Origin: Molossus alvarezi
Taxonomy: Eukaryota; Chordata; Mammalia; Chiroptera; Molossidae
NCBI GenBank assembly: GCA_037176705.1
Contig: CM073885.1
Location: 216,082,290-216,146,289 of the forward strand
Length of the DNA stretch: 64,000 nt
Direction of reading: 5' to 3'
In this document: positions 22,920 to 34,400 of the stretch, piece by piece
Numbering within the stretch: position 1 is the first letter of the stretch
How the letters are laid out: each line of letters opens with the position of its first letter
Made by a program: the position numbers and the translations under genes
Notes under the pieces: generated by a model
What the model saw: the letters and a program-made list of their open reading frames with translations, nothing else
The model's database searches: none
What the model was told of the DNA's origin: nothing

Positions 22920-24079
22920 GTATAAAATTAAAATAATTGATTTTAGTTATCTCCTTCACCTACCTACTTTGTGCCATAATGATATGGCCAAATCCCATAG
23001 CTTTCTGATCATTCTATCCAAGTTTCTGATCATATTTAATCCAGTTAAAACTTCAATTTTATATCCAGCGCAGTACTATCCTTTTTTCCCTTCCCCGAGC
23101 ACAGGCAAAGCAGGGAGGAGGCTTGGTCTGCCCTTTCACCTCTCCTCTCCAACTTCTTCTGGGTTCTACTTTGTGTTGGGATAGGAAAGAAAACAGTCAC
23201 AAAGAGCAAGTGTTCTTTTCTGTATAAATGGAGATGCAATTTAATACACTACCATGTGCCACGTTCAGGGGGGCATGGTTGACTGTGAAGCCCAATGTGT
23301 GGCAATACAGACATCCAAATGCTAATTCTCTGTGCTTGTACCCTCTGGTGTGTGGGTCTTCATTAGATAATGCACTGATGAGCACCTGGATTGATATCTC
23401 CCAACATCCTCAGTTCCTACCTGCATGATGAACCTTACGCCCTCTTGCTTCTGGGGATCCCTCACCAGATAGCTGCCCTCTTAGGTAGGGTGGTGAGGTG
23501 CTGGCTCTATGGCTCAAACCCAGTGGTATTCCACAGATGTGTAGGGTGTTCTCCACCTTGACACCTCTGTCATTCTCTCTAACTTAATGTAGACAGCCAC
23601 AGATGGTTGACCAGCAAGGTATCTCTCCTTCTTAAAGGTACTGCTAATTTCTAAGGGAGTCTCAACTAGCACCTTCTCTACTTGTTTTTTTGGGGTAGGA
23701 AGCAACTTTTCTCTTCACAGGGAAGAGAAGGAAGGGCTATGGTTCTGTGGAAAAAACTTTTGGCACTCTAGGCCCTTAAACCTATGCCTTCCCCTCTTCC
23801 TCTTCCTTCCTCCTCATTCTTTATGCACAGGAAATGGGTTGGGCTTGGGTAATGGTGGCAGTTACTAGGTCAGCTGGCAATTGCTGAATCCTGGAGATAG
23901 TAAGAATCTGGTCTCCAAATGCTTGCAATTCTCTTTACTCTTTAGAATGTGGATTGCTCTTGGGTTTGGATCCTATTCAGGAGAAAAGTCCATTCAATAT
24001 TATGTTACAATTGTTAAGTTCTTGTAGGAACTTAACTTTTGGGGGTCTGTGAGATAGTTCAGCAAGTACTGGATTCTTA
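22920..24079. other. Unannotated unique sequence
   Basis: No supported gene. Small frames at 23228-23428 (plus) and 23514-23705 (minus) lack recognisable domains. Confidence 0.45.
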
Positions 24080-24175
24080 ATTTCATGAGGACAGGGACTG
24101 TGATTGTCTTCTTCAGTTTGGTATCCTCCAGTACTTAATAAGAGCTCAGTAAATGTTTGTTGAGTGAACACATCA
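24080..24175 (+). mobile_element. L2 3' end relic
   Basis: 'catgaggacagggactgtga' and 'gctcagtaaatgtttgttga' are hallmark phrases of the L2 3' end. Confidence 0.6.
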
Positions 24176-24199
24176 AATCCAGTCATTCTTTAAATTTTA

Positions 24200-24316
24200 G
24201 TATCAATAAAAATCATTTGGGGAATTTGTTTTTAATACAGATACCCAGGCTTAAATGGTAGATATTCTCATTAAACTGAGTGGGGAGATGAGACACACTT
24301 TGAGAACTACTGGCTA
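24200..24316 (+). mobile_element. MER5-like relic
   Basis: 'aaaatcatttggggaatttg' through 'ctttgagaactactggctaa' follow the MER5-type layout; eroded. Confidence 0.5.
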
Positions 24317-24440
24317 ATCCATGGGTAGATTAACCTTCTATGGTTCTACACCTTCTGGGTAATGATTGTTTAACACACACTTGTAATGTTAGTTTCAGCA
24401 ACTCTCTCTTGACTACAAATAAATTTTTTAAAAAAATATC

Positions 24441-24590
24441 CCTGGTTGGGTAGCTCAGTTGGTTAGAGCATCATCCCAATATGCCAAAGTTGCAGGTTTG
24501 ATCCCCAGTCAAGGCACATACAAGAAGCAACCAATGAATGCATAAATAAGTAGAACAACAAATCGATGTTCCTCTCTAAAATCAATCAAT

Positions 24591-24592
<2 letters not shown>
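24441..24592 (+). mobile_element. tRNA-derived SINE, diverged
   Basis: The head 'ccctggttgggtagctcagt' and 'gcaggtttgatccccagtca' give A- and B-box-like segments. The 3' part 'aaaatcaatcaat' runs into a CA microsatellite. It is shorter and more diverged than the other SINEs here. Confidence 0.75.

Positions 24593-24635
<43 letters not shown>
24593..24635. repeat. (CA)n microsatellite
   Basis: A CA run of about 43 bases that appears to have grown from the SINE tail. Confidence 0.97.
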
Positions 24636-24639
<4 letters not shown>

Positions 24640-24640
<1 letters not shown>

Positions 24641-26879
24641 TACACAGGCATCAATATACACATCACACATAGGTAAAAGGGGAGAGGAAATGAGTTATAG
24701 AATTCATGTCTGAATCAATACTTTGAGATTCATGAAAGTACAACTTTATGGAAAATGTCATTAGGAAACCCTATAACCATTTCTGACTTTTACATGTGGG
24801 TGAAAGTTTCTTTCCTTATTGTGATTAGATCATATGTTTTTATGCTGCAAATCAAGATTCCTCAGTTTGCAGGGTCCTTGTCTGTAATGAAACCCAGGAA
24901 GGAGCATGGGTGGGGCAGGGTGCTCCCACTTTGCAGGTGGTACCAGTTTTAAGAATGCATTATGGGTTGGACTCTCTAGAGTTGTCAGTACAATGTATTT
25001 CACAAGCACAGAATAAAAATATGTAACCCCAATATTTCCAAAAACTGGTCATCATCACTGCAGATGAAGAAAATGTGTTTAAACTATACACCAGGGGTAT
25101 ATACACACCAAAGAATCTGATTTAATTGGGAAAGAATCAAATAGACAAGGGTAAGATTTTTGACAGAAATGCACTCAAACAGCTATAACTTGTCTAATTT
25201 TATTCACATATGCTTTTATTGAAATATACATACAGCAAAATGCACTTATATTTATTTTTATTCTCAAGTTGCATAACTGAAATTCTTTTAGAAACAGAAT
25301 AAATATTTTAAAATTTATTGGTTATTTGAAGTGAAGTTTCAATCACTACCATGTAATACATAGTTGAAGAGGTTAATTTTGCCAGATTAGGTTATTGTTT
25401 TTTTAAATCATGCAGTTTTCAAGAAAAATAGAGGACATTATATGGCATTTTACTATCAGATAAAGATGAAGTCTCAGATAACAATCAGGCAAGATATACA
25501 TGAAGGAGGACACACTTCAGGGGGTTAAAGTTCTGAACGTTTCAGAGCAAGAGTCAGGAAGAGCCTGCAGTCCTCAAGCTGATGAATTATGAAATAGCCC
25601 CAATAGCTCCTTTGGCCTTAGAGTTTCTATTTCCAATGACAGCTATGACTATAAAAAAGAAACCCAAGGGAACTGATACCAAAACTTTCTTAGACACTAG
25701 TAGGAGATGCAGATTCATGGCATATTATAAATTATGGGATTAAAAAATGTCTTCCTGCCAAGAAACAAATTGACAAAATTCAAATTTTGTATTGTGAAAT
25801 GAAATAAGTCATTTGTAGTTGGATATCCTATTGTGCCCTCTCCCCTCCTACCCCTCCCTCCATTCTTCCTTTTTTCCTGAAACTCCAGATTATTAATTTT
25901 TATTTGGACAACCTAAAACACTCATAAAGGAGAGACTACAGTCTGGGTAATCAAAATGAACCACTACTTATACTTAAGTGCCTAAGTCCTATAAGAGAAG
26001 ACTTTTTTTTTTTTTTTTTTAATGGAAATTGTGTATTAATATCTCTGGTCCCTTGGGGATATGTGTGGGAGTGGGAGGGAGAAAGGAAAGTTGGGGTAAG
26101 AGATGGGATCAGGCATTTTCAATCATCTAAGACATCTACTCAGGGTGGGCCTGTTTATATGTTTAAAGGGTTCCTGAAGTTTTAATTATTTTCATCATAG
26201 AGCTCTAATTACTTCTAGAGTGGTCATAGAAAACCTAGTTTGAACTTGACTTCAAGGGGAGCCTTCAGACATCAACAGGAAATCTGGATAATCTCTACAA
26301 TGTCTCAAGCTGGGGCCGAGGACAGGTCTAGGAATCCTTGTAGGGCAGAAAGAACATGACTTCCAGCGTCACTCACCTCCGACTGTAAACCCCACTGGCT
26401 CACGGGTAATATCCAAAGTTCGGCATTGCTTGTTGGTTGCAGGCGGTGACCTAGCTGTTGCCCAAATATGTTATGATAAAATTAGTTTTCTACTTTTTCA
26501 AAAAGAATAAAACATGTCTAAGTGTTGTCAATCTCAAAAGAAGCCACCTCTCTGCATGGGCATGATGTCTAGCACTGAAACTAGACATCTTCTGCCCTTC
26601 ATTACCTTACACCGTGTTCAGTTCCCTGCCGGGATCCCAGCTGGAACTGTAGGAAGGTGTTAGCTTACTGAGAAAACAAAAAAACAAAAAAACAACCTCC
26701 TGTGGGATATAAAGCCATAGTGTACATAGTAAGGGGATTCTTATGCAACGCTGAGTGATTTTTGGATGCGGAAGGGAAATTTAAAATGTACTCTATCTTT
26801 AAGGCTCTCCCTAACTGTTAGGATTAAAAAAAAGTATAGAAATCCAATGAAATGTTTTCAAATGTTCTCACTGCTTTTT
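24640..26879. other. Unannotated unique sequence
   Basis: AT-rich, without recognisable repeats apart from a T18 run at about 26004-26021. That run could mark the poly(A) end of a minus-strand retrocopy, but no matching duplication was found. No gene is supported. Confidence 0.4.
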
Positions 26880-26901
26880 TGATTTAAAAACAACTTCACA
26901 T

Positions 26902-27153
26902 TTTATTTACATTGAAATAAACTATACAAAACTGACTTTCTTCACCAAAAATAACAGCAATATTTTCCGTATTATTCCTAGATAACTATAAAACACATTT
27001 TTCTTAGGTTTTCCAGGTTTTGCTTATAAATCAAGACGAGGCAATAGATGCAGTCATGGAAAAAGACAGAATAAAACAGACCAATCAGTAGTCAGTGCCC
27101 ATGGCCTCTGATCGTGTCTTGACCATGAACCGGAAGTGTTCCACATACACCTG
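26902..27153 (-). other. Possible terminal exon with poly(A) signal
   Basis: On the minus strand a splice-acceptor-like 'agctttttagcag' (ending about 27151) is followed by 21-22 open codons (VYVEHFRFMVKTRSEAMGTD, then Tyr) to a TGA at 27085-27087. About 180 bases later an AATAAA lies at 26902-26907. The residue composition looks protein-like and the following sequence looks like a 3' UTR. I do not recognise the protein, the acceptor has a weak pyrimidine tract, and no upstream exon was found, so this may be chance or part of a longer 3' UTR. Confidence 0.22.
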
Positions 27154-28147
27154 CTAAAAAGCTTATGAACATATTAGCTCAACAAAGGAATCCAAACAGC
27201 AACATCCAGCTGTGGAACAACAATGGCAGGTCCTCCCATTCAATCTTTAACTGTAACTTGGTCCTTTAAGATCACCGAATAAGGCCAACATCTACACTGA
27301 AATCCTTGTCTGGCAAGGTCACATGTTTCTTTCAGTCTGGTAATTCCCTTAACTGCCCATTACAGATATTTAACATCACACTTAAAACTCAGGCTGTTCA
27401 GGGTAGTTGTGAGCTTCATGTTAAGATTTTATAAAATGTATTCCTTCCTCCCACATGTCCTCAAAATGTATTTCTTCGAAGAACTGGTAACTCAATACTG
27501 GATCTATAGTGGCAATAAATGTTATGTCTAAAATGACAACTAACACAATTCCAAAGTGCCATTAGCAGAGATCACACAGAAGTGCAACATGGCCCCTTTG
27601 ATGCTGTCTTTTGGAAGAACAGTTAGTTCTCCAAAGCACAAGAGGTCAAACAGGGGCCATTTAAACAGGCAATCAATGACTAATGTACTCAACATATTCA
27701 GTGATTAAGTGGCTTACATACACTTTATAGCTTTTCTGTTTTCAAATTTCTTACAGATTTTTTTCAATATCAAATATAAGAGAAAACCAATACTCATACA
27801 ACAGAAAACATACAACTGCATTATAATGGAAAGTATATTATGACCCGAAATTACAATTGTGAATCACTATTAGGCATATATTTATGTATCTTTCATGATG
27901 CTAATAGCTTTCTTTCAGTGATACCCAGATAATTCTGCTGAATTAACACAAAGACATCTTATATTTTACCTCCCTTTTTTTTTTTCTACCCCAATACACT
28001 CCTTTACAAATTTTTATTAATTCACAATTATAGGTCAATTCCTAAAGATACTCTGTAGATTCATGACTTTATGACTATTCATAGCCTGAGTTATCCCTCC
28101 TCATGATTCTTCAGATGAGTCTGTGTCAATAAGAAATAGAAAGGAGC
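27154..28147. other. Repeat-free AT-rich block, UTR-like
   Basis: There is no recognisable transposon over almost 1 kb and no long frame. On the minus strand the composition and low-complexity T-rich phrases recall mammalian 3' UTRs. It is contiguous with the possible terminal exon at 26902-27153. Confidence 0.3.
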
Positions 28148-28162
28148 AAGAAATAGGCTGGA

Positions 28163-28563
28163 CGGTAAGAAAGAAAGATCTCTTATCCTTTGAGACGACA
28201 TGGAGGGACCTGGAAAGTATTATCCTAAGTGAAAGAAGCCAAGCAGAAAAGGACAAATACCACATGATCTCACTTATATACGGAATATAATGAACATAAC
28301 AGTCTGAGGAATACAGTAGACCCAGACATATGGAAGTAGGGCACAGACTGACATCCCTCAGAAGAGGAGATGGGGGGGTGAGGGGGGTGGGAAGAGATAA
28401 ACCACAGAACTTATATGCATGTATGCATGACCAATGGACATGGACAACTAAGCCGGGGACGGGGCGGAGGTGGGGTGGGGTGGGGTGGGGGGTGCCAATG
28501 GGGTAAAAAGGTAAAATATCTGTAACAAAAAAATTAATAAAAATTCTTAAAAAAAAAAAAAAA
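28163..28563 (+). mobile_element. Severely 5'-truncated L1 tail
   Basis: Only the last ORF2 codons (aagaaagatctcttatcctt onward), the G-rich 3' UTR and a long A-run are present. Perfect 15-bp duplications AAGAAATAGGCTGGA lie at 28148-28162 and 28564-28578. The clean duplication and long A-run suggest a recent insertion. Confidence 0.92.
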
Positions 28564-28578
28564 AAGAAATAGGCTGGA

Positions 28579-28970
28579 TACTAAATAAAGTTAATAAATA
28601 AAGACAGAAAAAATCTGTATGTCTACATGTGTCTTTCTTTAACTGAGATGTGTCTCTAAAGTTGATAGCCAAATATGTTACTTTCTGGTTATTCACAACC
28701 TGAATTTGAATTTAAATTCAAATTAAATTTTATGAATTAAATAATGAAATGAATACCTTTTAAAAATCAAACCTCTTTAAGTGGGCATAGCCTTGTAAGA
28801 TATATTTTACTCAATTTTCAGCTGGGTCAGATGTCCATGTTTGCTTCTTGGCCCCAAGAGTAGCCTTACCTATGGACTTGCTCTGCATACCATGACTTAT
28901 AAGACAGCTGTGTATATCACAGGTGAAAACAACGCAGTCAAAAGGATATTGGCAAAATTCTATAACACAG
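28579..28970. other. Unannotated sequence
   Basis: AT-rich stretch; no element identified. A simple imperfect 'aatttgaatttaaattcaaat' palindrome lies near 28702-28722. Confidence 0.4.
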
Positions 28971-29065
28971 TAAGAAGGTGGCCGTCTGCAAGCCAAGAAG
29001 AGAGTCCTTATCAGACACTGAATCTGCTGGTACCTTGATCTTGACCGCCCCACCTCCAGAACTAA
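28971..29065 (+). mobile_element. MaLR (MLT1-like) LTR fragment
   Basis: 'aaggtggccgtctgcaagcc', 'gaatctgctggtaccttgat' and 'cacctccagaactaagacaa' are the 3' portion of MLT1-type LTRs. Only this part is recognisable. Confidence 0.6.
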
Positions 29066-29099
29066 GACAATCTGTTAGAGATAGATTATTGAGTTCTAA

Positions 29100-29725
29100 C
29101 GAACAGAAAACTCTGTGAGAGTGGTGTAGTGTAAATGCCTGACATTAAGCTTTTGAATGTAGTGTACGTCTGACACTAAGTTTTTTATTGTCAAGGCAAC
29201 CATTTCAAAGGCATCCATCTTGAATAAATATATTGCTAGCTGTATGACACAGCTACTAGCAAAACAACCAGATAAGGAACTAAGCCACCTACACCCATAA
29301 AGTTCCCTTTTGTAAAACCTTAGGCCATTCAGATAACTGCTTGAGTGACCCTGCCTTCACTCTCCCTTGTCTTTATTTGCCCTCTTGTGCTTCAAATTAG
29401 CCAATAATGAGTGACTCTGGGAAATCCTAAACATCTCACCCTCAACCCTAATAAAGACAGAGGCCCATGTCCTTGCTCTTAACCTCACCCTACTCTGCAT
29501 CCTGGCCCCCAGACCTCACTGTGTGGCTCTGGGGCATGATGTGTACCCTCCAGGACTTGTGAGTAATACATCTCATTCTTCACAGTTTCCTGATGGTTTT
29601 TCTGCAGAAGTTCATCCTGTGATTATAATAAAAACCACAGAGGTCGGCCCAGTCACAACTGGGACATGTCTTTGGGACTCACTAAGAGTAATACTGGCCT
29701 GGTCAAGTGAATCAGGCATTGCTAG
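29100..29725 (+). mobile_element. LTR-like block, unassigned
   Basis: The block has an AATAAA (29450) followed by a pyrimidine-rich stretch and a downstream segment around 'gtgagtaatacatctcattc', a layout like the R and U5 of a class I endogenous retrovirus LTR. Neither terminal TG/CA pair nor a 5-bp duplication could be fixed. No retroviral genes are adjacent. It could instead be unique sequence. Confidence 0.35.
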
Positions 29726-30442
29726 CTGAGAGCATTAACATTAATGGGCTGGGACCAACATAACAAATGGCTTAACATTAGAGTTTATTTGTTTCACAAA
29801 AACGTGCAGGGAGGGGTAGCCAGTCCCAGGCAGATGCGGTGGCTCAGCAGTCCCATCAGTGAACCACTCCACCACCTTTAACACCAAGTCTCGGTTTCCA
29901 TGCTTGTTGCCTCATAGTCACCGGCTGGCTGCAGTACCTCCAAGCCTCTTCTTTATGTTTTGAACAAAGACGGGAAAGATGGTGGAAGTCTGTCCTGTTC
30001 TTCCTAATGAGGTCTTGCCATCAGGAAGTTAAGCTCACCAGGGATCTCTTTCTCTCATTGGCTAGAACGGTGTCACATGACCACATGGATCTGCAAAGAA
30101 AGTTATGTCCGTCTATAGATTCAAAGATCTTTTAAGTAGGGAAAATATATTGTACTCCTTATACCTCTAGGACGATCCTCATCCGCCCATGCCCTTCTTC
30201 ACATAAATACACTTAATATTATATGCATTGATACCTTCTCTAAGACAAACACTCCCAAGTCCCTTGCTACTGCGTTTCTCCAGATGTCCAGGGGATCTCC
30301 CTGTCAGGTCTGCGTGTGAGTCCGCGGTCTGGGGAGGTTCCTCACCCCGCAAGGGCTGCACCCACCACCAAAATCTGAATGCGCTTGGGATGAACATGTG
30401 AGGCACCTTCCCATCTGTGTCCTTGATGTCATCTATAACCTT
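29726..30442. other. Unannotated; possible old interspersed repeat
   Basis: The part about 29770-30090 ('gagtttatttgtttcacaaa', then CA- and GC-rich text) resembles a common mammalian interspersed repeat, but I cannot name it. No gene is seen. Confidence 0.35.
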
Positions 30443-30686
30443 TGCACTGTTTGCTGCCTTGATAATAAAACCGAAATGAAAGTAACCTTGAACACAGTCC
30501 AAGTCAGAATTCTTGCAAACATAGACCAGACTTTGTGGTCTGGCCTAACTCACTGGGCTGGTTTTGCTCTGTTTGCTGCTTTGATAATAAAACCGAAGTG
30601 AAAGCAACCTTGAACAGAGTCCAAGTCAGAATTCTTGCAAACATAGACCAGACTTTGTGGTCTGGCCTAACTCATTGGGCTGGTTT
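30443..30686. repeat. Tandem duplication, two 122-bp units
   Basis: Units 30443-30564 and 30565-30686 differ at only a few bases. Each carries 'gataataaaaccgaa' (an AATAAA) and 'agaccagactttgtggtctg'. Partly overlapping frames at 30398-30601 and 30535-30744 repeat the same peptide. The source family is unknown. Confidence 0.93.
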
Positions 30687-30689
30687 TGC

Positions 30690-31775
30690 TGTGTCTGAAT
30701 CGTCAGAACAACTGGTGGATTCAGTGAAGAAAATAATCAGTTAAACCTGTTCAACTGAACCATGGGTTAATTTAGCCAGCCTGGTCAATATTGTAAACGA
30801 TAGACACAACTTCAGAGTTTTTGTGTTTCTGACACATAAACTCCGAAAGGAGCCACAACAAACAAACAGTATTTCGAATATACTTACAACATTCACCTGC
30901 TAACATGAGGCTTTTTAGAGAATTTTTACCAGCCTTTTTTCATTCCTCCTACGAAGCCCCCACCTCTTCCCTCGGAAAATGCAGAATTCCTTAGAAGTGG
31001 GCTGCATTCCGCATTTATATTTCATTGTAAAAACAACAGTGCCGTCTGATTTATGTTCCCTCTGTGACATGTAAAAGGAAGCCCTGCTTGCAGAGCACAC
31101 GTGTGTTACCACCACTGTCTCTTCTGTGGACTTCACAGCTTCTATTTTATTTCTGCTCATTGCGAAAGGACACAATAAGAAATGCTTCCGCGTGCAAAGC
31201 TGACGGAATGAAGCATGTTTCATTTGGAAGGGTCTCACAGTCGTTTGGAACCCATGTTCCAATCTGGGTTACTGGGCAGAGATAGTATATGCCATGTGCC
31301 ATTCAGTAAATGCAGGCAAATAATTTTAAGGAATCTAATGAGTGTAGGTTCGGCCCTGTCTATGTATATTTCTGGACGCTGTAAGAAGAGGTAGGTGCTG
31401 GTCTCTTAAGATGTGAACTGCTACTTGAACCGAAGCTACATTTACTTTAGCCACTAGGGGGCAGCAGGGCACAGAGTGTGGCGCCGGTAGACTTGTCTGG
31501 TTTAAGGAACTTCTTAAGAAGCAAGCAACCAAAAAATAACCTTTAGAGTTACCCCCATGTAAAAAATTAAACAGATAGGCAGAGATTGCCACAATTTCTG
31601 GAATTCCTGGCAGCTACTAAAGAAAAGTAGATGACTATGTTTAGAGATTTATCCCCCATACCAGTAACAGAAGAAGAAAGTATCAGCTACTCAGTTTAGC
31701 TGAGAACAAGGTATCACAGTCAGGAAGGAAGTTTAAGGTATAATTTTACTTATTTTGGGATAATGATACTTAAAA
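30690..31775. other. Unannotated unique sequence
   Basis: No repeat or gene was recognised. Small frames on both strands (30915-31262 minus, 31064-31285 plus) have no domain signature. Confidence 0.4.
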
Positions 31776-31970
31776 GCATTTAAAAGCAGATTGACCTAGG
31801 TTCATCTGCCAGTTCTATCATTTACTAAGCTTTGTAATGCTGGGCAGGTTGTTTAATTCTCTAAGCTTCAGTTTGCTCATCTGAGAAATGGGCATAATAG
31901 CAGCTACCTCCTAGCTAGAGGGATTGTAAGCTTAAATGGAATAATGTATAGGAAGAGATTAATTTAGCTA
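31776..31970 (+). mobile_element. MIR relic
   Basis: 'cagattgacctaggttcatc', 'tttgtaatgctgggcaggtt', 'agcttcagtttgctcatctg' and 'gaaatgggcataatagcagc' follow the MIR core layout. Confidence 0.75.
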
Positions 31971-32340
31971 GTTACCTTTCATAGATGTGAGCTCTGACAA
32001 GGAGGGAGGTGATCCCACAGCTCATTGTTAGGAATATATTTTGCCTTGCCAAAGCTTTTTAAATTCCAGGCTCAGGTTCCTAAGGGAGTTACAGGGCCCA
32101 GCAATAAATGGGTCCAGCAAGAGATGGAGGGAGAGGTGACCATGCAAACCCTGTGGTCAATATTGGGGTTCCACCAAACTGCCCTGCTCCAGGCAGGATG
32201 CTGTTACTGCCAGTTGGTTGGCTGTGCCCTCCAGGCTCCTTGCTGGGAATGAGGTGGGCTGGGAGGAATCATAGTGGCAGATTTCTACCCCTCTTCCCAT
32301 TGTCTTTAAAATCTGCTGTGGGAAAAATAGTGTATTTAGT
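31971..32340. other. Unannotated unique sequence
   Basis: No feature recognised. It ends with the left duplication of the L1 fragment that follows. Confidence 0.4.
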
Positions 32341-32355
32341 TCCTGTACTCACTTT

Positions 32356-32974
32356 AGTTATTATATTTTTTTTTATCATTTTTAAAATTAATTTGTTTTT
32401 GTTACAGATGTTTCTCATTTTTTCCCCCATTAACACCCTCCTCCCCTTCCCCCATGCTCCATTACCAGCTTTGTTGTCTATGTCCATTGGTCATACATAC
32501 ATGCATATAAGTTCTGTGGTTTATCTCTTTCCTCCCCAACTCCCCTCCTCTGAGGCTTATCAGTCTGTACCCCACCTCTAGGTCTCTGGGTCAATTTTGT
32601 TCAGCAGTTTGTTTAGTTCATTATATTCTACAAATAAGTGAGATCATGTGATATTTGTCTTTCTCTGCTTGGCTTGTTTCGCTTAGCATAATACTCTCCA
32701 GGTCCTTCCATGCCATCTCAAAGGATAAGAGATCTTTCTTTCTTACAGCTACATAATACTCCATTGTGTATATGTACCGCAGCTTTTTTATCCATTCATC
32801 TACTGATGGACACTTGGATTGTTTCCAGAGCTTAGCTATTGCAAATAGTGCTGCTATGAACATAGGGGTCCATATATTCTTTCTGATTCGTGTTTCAGGC
32901 TTCTTAGGGTATATTCCTAGAAGTGGGATCACTGGGTCAAATGGCAGTTCAATTTTTAACTTTTTGAGGTAACA
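32356..32974 (-). mobile_element. 5'-truncated L1
   Basis: Plus-strand text is a reverse-complemented L1 3' UTR and the last 120 or so codons of ORF2 (minus-strand frame 32621-32986, with [20 protein letters not shown]). Duplications TCCTGTACTCACTTT (32341-32355) and TCCTGCACTCACTTT (32975-32989) differ at one base. A young but truncated copy. Confidence 0.9.
32621..32974 (-). pseudogene. L1 ORF2 C-terminal fragment, still open
   Basis: About 118 codons stay open to the normal ORF2 stop and are close to the intact copy at 52216-56040. There is no start codon and no catalytic domain, because the element is truncated here. Confidence 0.85.
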
Positions 32975-33029
32975 TCCTGCACTCACTTTTAAATCAGATT
33001 GTTTATTTGTTTCCTATTGAAATTGTATA

Positions 33030-33165
33030 CATTTTTTAAATATAAATTTTGGATATTAGCCGCTTATCTGATACACGGCTTGCAAATATTCTGTCCAATT
33101 CCATAGGTTGCGTTTTTATTTTGTTCATTGTTTCTTTTGCGCAGAAATTGTTAAGTTTGTTGTAG
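33030..33165 (-). mobile_element. Old L1 ORF2 fragment, antisense
   Basis: 'ttttggatattagccgctta' and 'gttgcgtttttattttgttc' are reverse-complement L1 ORF2 text. It lies head-on against a sense L1 3' UTR that starts near 33166, the arrangement produced when an L1 5' part is inverted during insertion. Confidence 0.65.
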
Positions 33166-33740
33166 TGGTAGATAATTCAAGCAGAGAAAGATAAACATTG
33201 TATGATATTCCTTATATGTGGAATTCAAAAAAACCAAGGGACCAAAAACTTGAAAAGACAGAGAGTGGAATGGTGGTTTCCAAAGGACAGGAGAGGTGTT
33301 GTTTAAGGGTACATACTTATAACCAGTAGATAAATGGGTGCTGGAGACTGAGCACACAGTACAGTGCTTATAGACAACAACACTGTATCATAAACATAGA
33401 GCTTGCTAAGAGACTAGATCATAATTGTTCCCATCACCAGAAGAAATGACATACAGTGAAGAGTGGACGTGTTAGCTGTTGCTGCGATGGCAGTCATATT
33501 GCAATGCAGTCCATGTATCAAATCAATATATGGTGCACCTTAAACTTATACCATATTGTATGTCAATTATATCACAATTTTTAAAAAATTTAAATATACT
33601 TGGTATACAATCTTATATTAATTTCAGGTGTACAATATAGTGATACAACATTTATTTACCTTACAATATGACCATCACACTAAGATTAGTAATCATCTGT
33701 CACCATGCAAACTTATCACAATATTATTAACTACAGTCCC
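33166..33740 (+). mobile_element. Old L1 3' UTR (L1M-like)
   Basis: 'cagagagtggaatggtggtt' through 'accttaaacttataccatat' is the old L1 3' UTR order. It is followed near 33595-33740 by a second block ('tttcaggtgtacaatatagt') similar to 340-480. Confidence 0.65.
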
Positions 33741-33929
33741 CTTCACCTTTCTTTAAAAAAGAAAAAAATATGAGGTGAAAGAGGGTTAGTTGAGCAGGCG
33801 CCCAGGGTGGGGGAAAGCCTGCCTCGCGTTTTCATTCCTGTTACCCCTGGGACTCTTCTTCATAGCACCTTTGTCTCTTGCTTCTTGTAGTTCTGCTTCT
33901 GAGCTTCTCAAACTCTTCATTCTGCAACA

Positions 33930-34400
33930 AGCATCTCTGATTTATTTATCCATCCAATATATTTTTATTGAGGACAGTTGTGTGCCATGTATTGGGAATA
34001 CTGTGGTGAATGGATGTTGGAGCCCTGTTCTACTGAAACCTATTCTCTAGTGGAGAAAAGAGACAATAAATAAGCAAACAAACAAATAAGATCATATCTG
34101 ACAGTGGTTAAGTTCCAGGTAAAGGTAAAAGTTGACGTGTATGAGATGGCGTGGTCAGGGAAGGTTTCTTTGAGGAGGCGGTACTAAAGCTGAGGTCTTA
34201 ATGAGGACAGGGTCATCCATGCTCAGGTCACAGCATTGTAAGCAGGTGCAAAGGCGCCAGTGTGGGTTTGGTGCCTTTGGGGGGCAGAACCAAGGCCTGT
34301 GAAGGGAAGGGGGGGGGGGTGAGTGATGACATCAGAGATCAGCTCATTGCATCAGGCTTTAAAGGCCAGGATAAAGAGTTTGGCTTTGCTTCTAAAGCAA
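33930..34400 (-). mobile_element. L2-like relic, antisense
   Basis: 'tatatttttattgaggacag' and 'gacaataaataagcaaacaa', then 'tggtcagggaaggtttcttt' and 'ttaaaggccaggataaagag', follow the antisense L2 layout. Boundaries are approximate. Confidence 0.5.

Noticed and set aside
17130..24635. Regular short repeats (TC, CT, CA runs) considered as a CRISPR-like array
   Set aside because: They are simple microsatellites without spacers in a vertebrate-type genome.
26004..26021. T18 run as the end of a processed gene copy
   Set aside because: No matching target-site duplication or coding similarity was found to the right.
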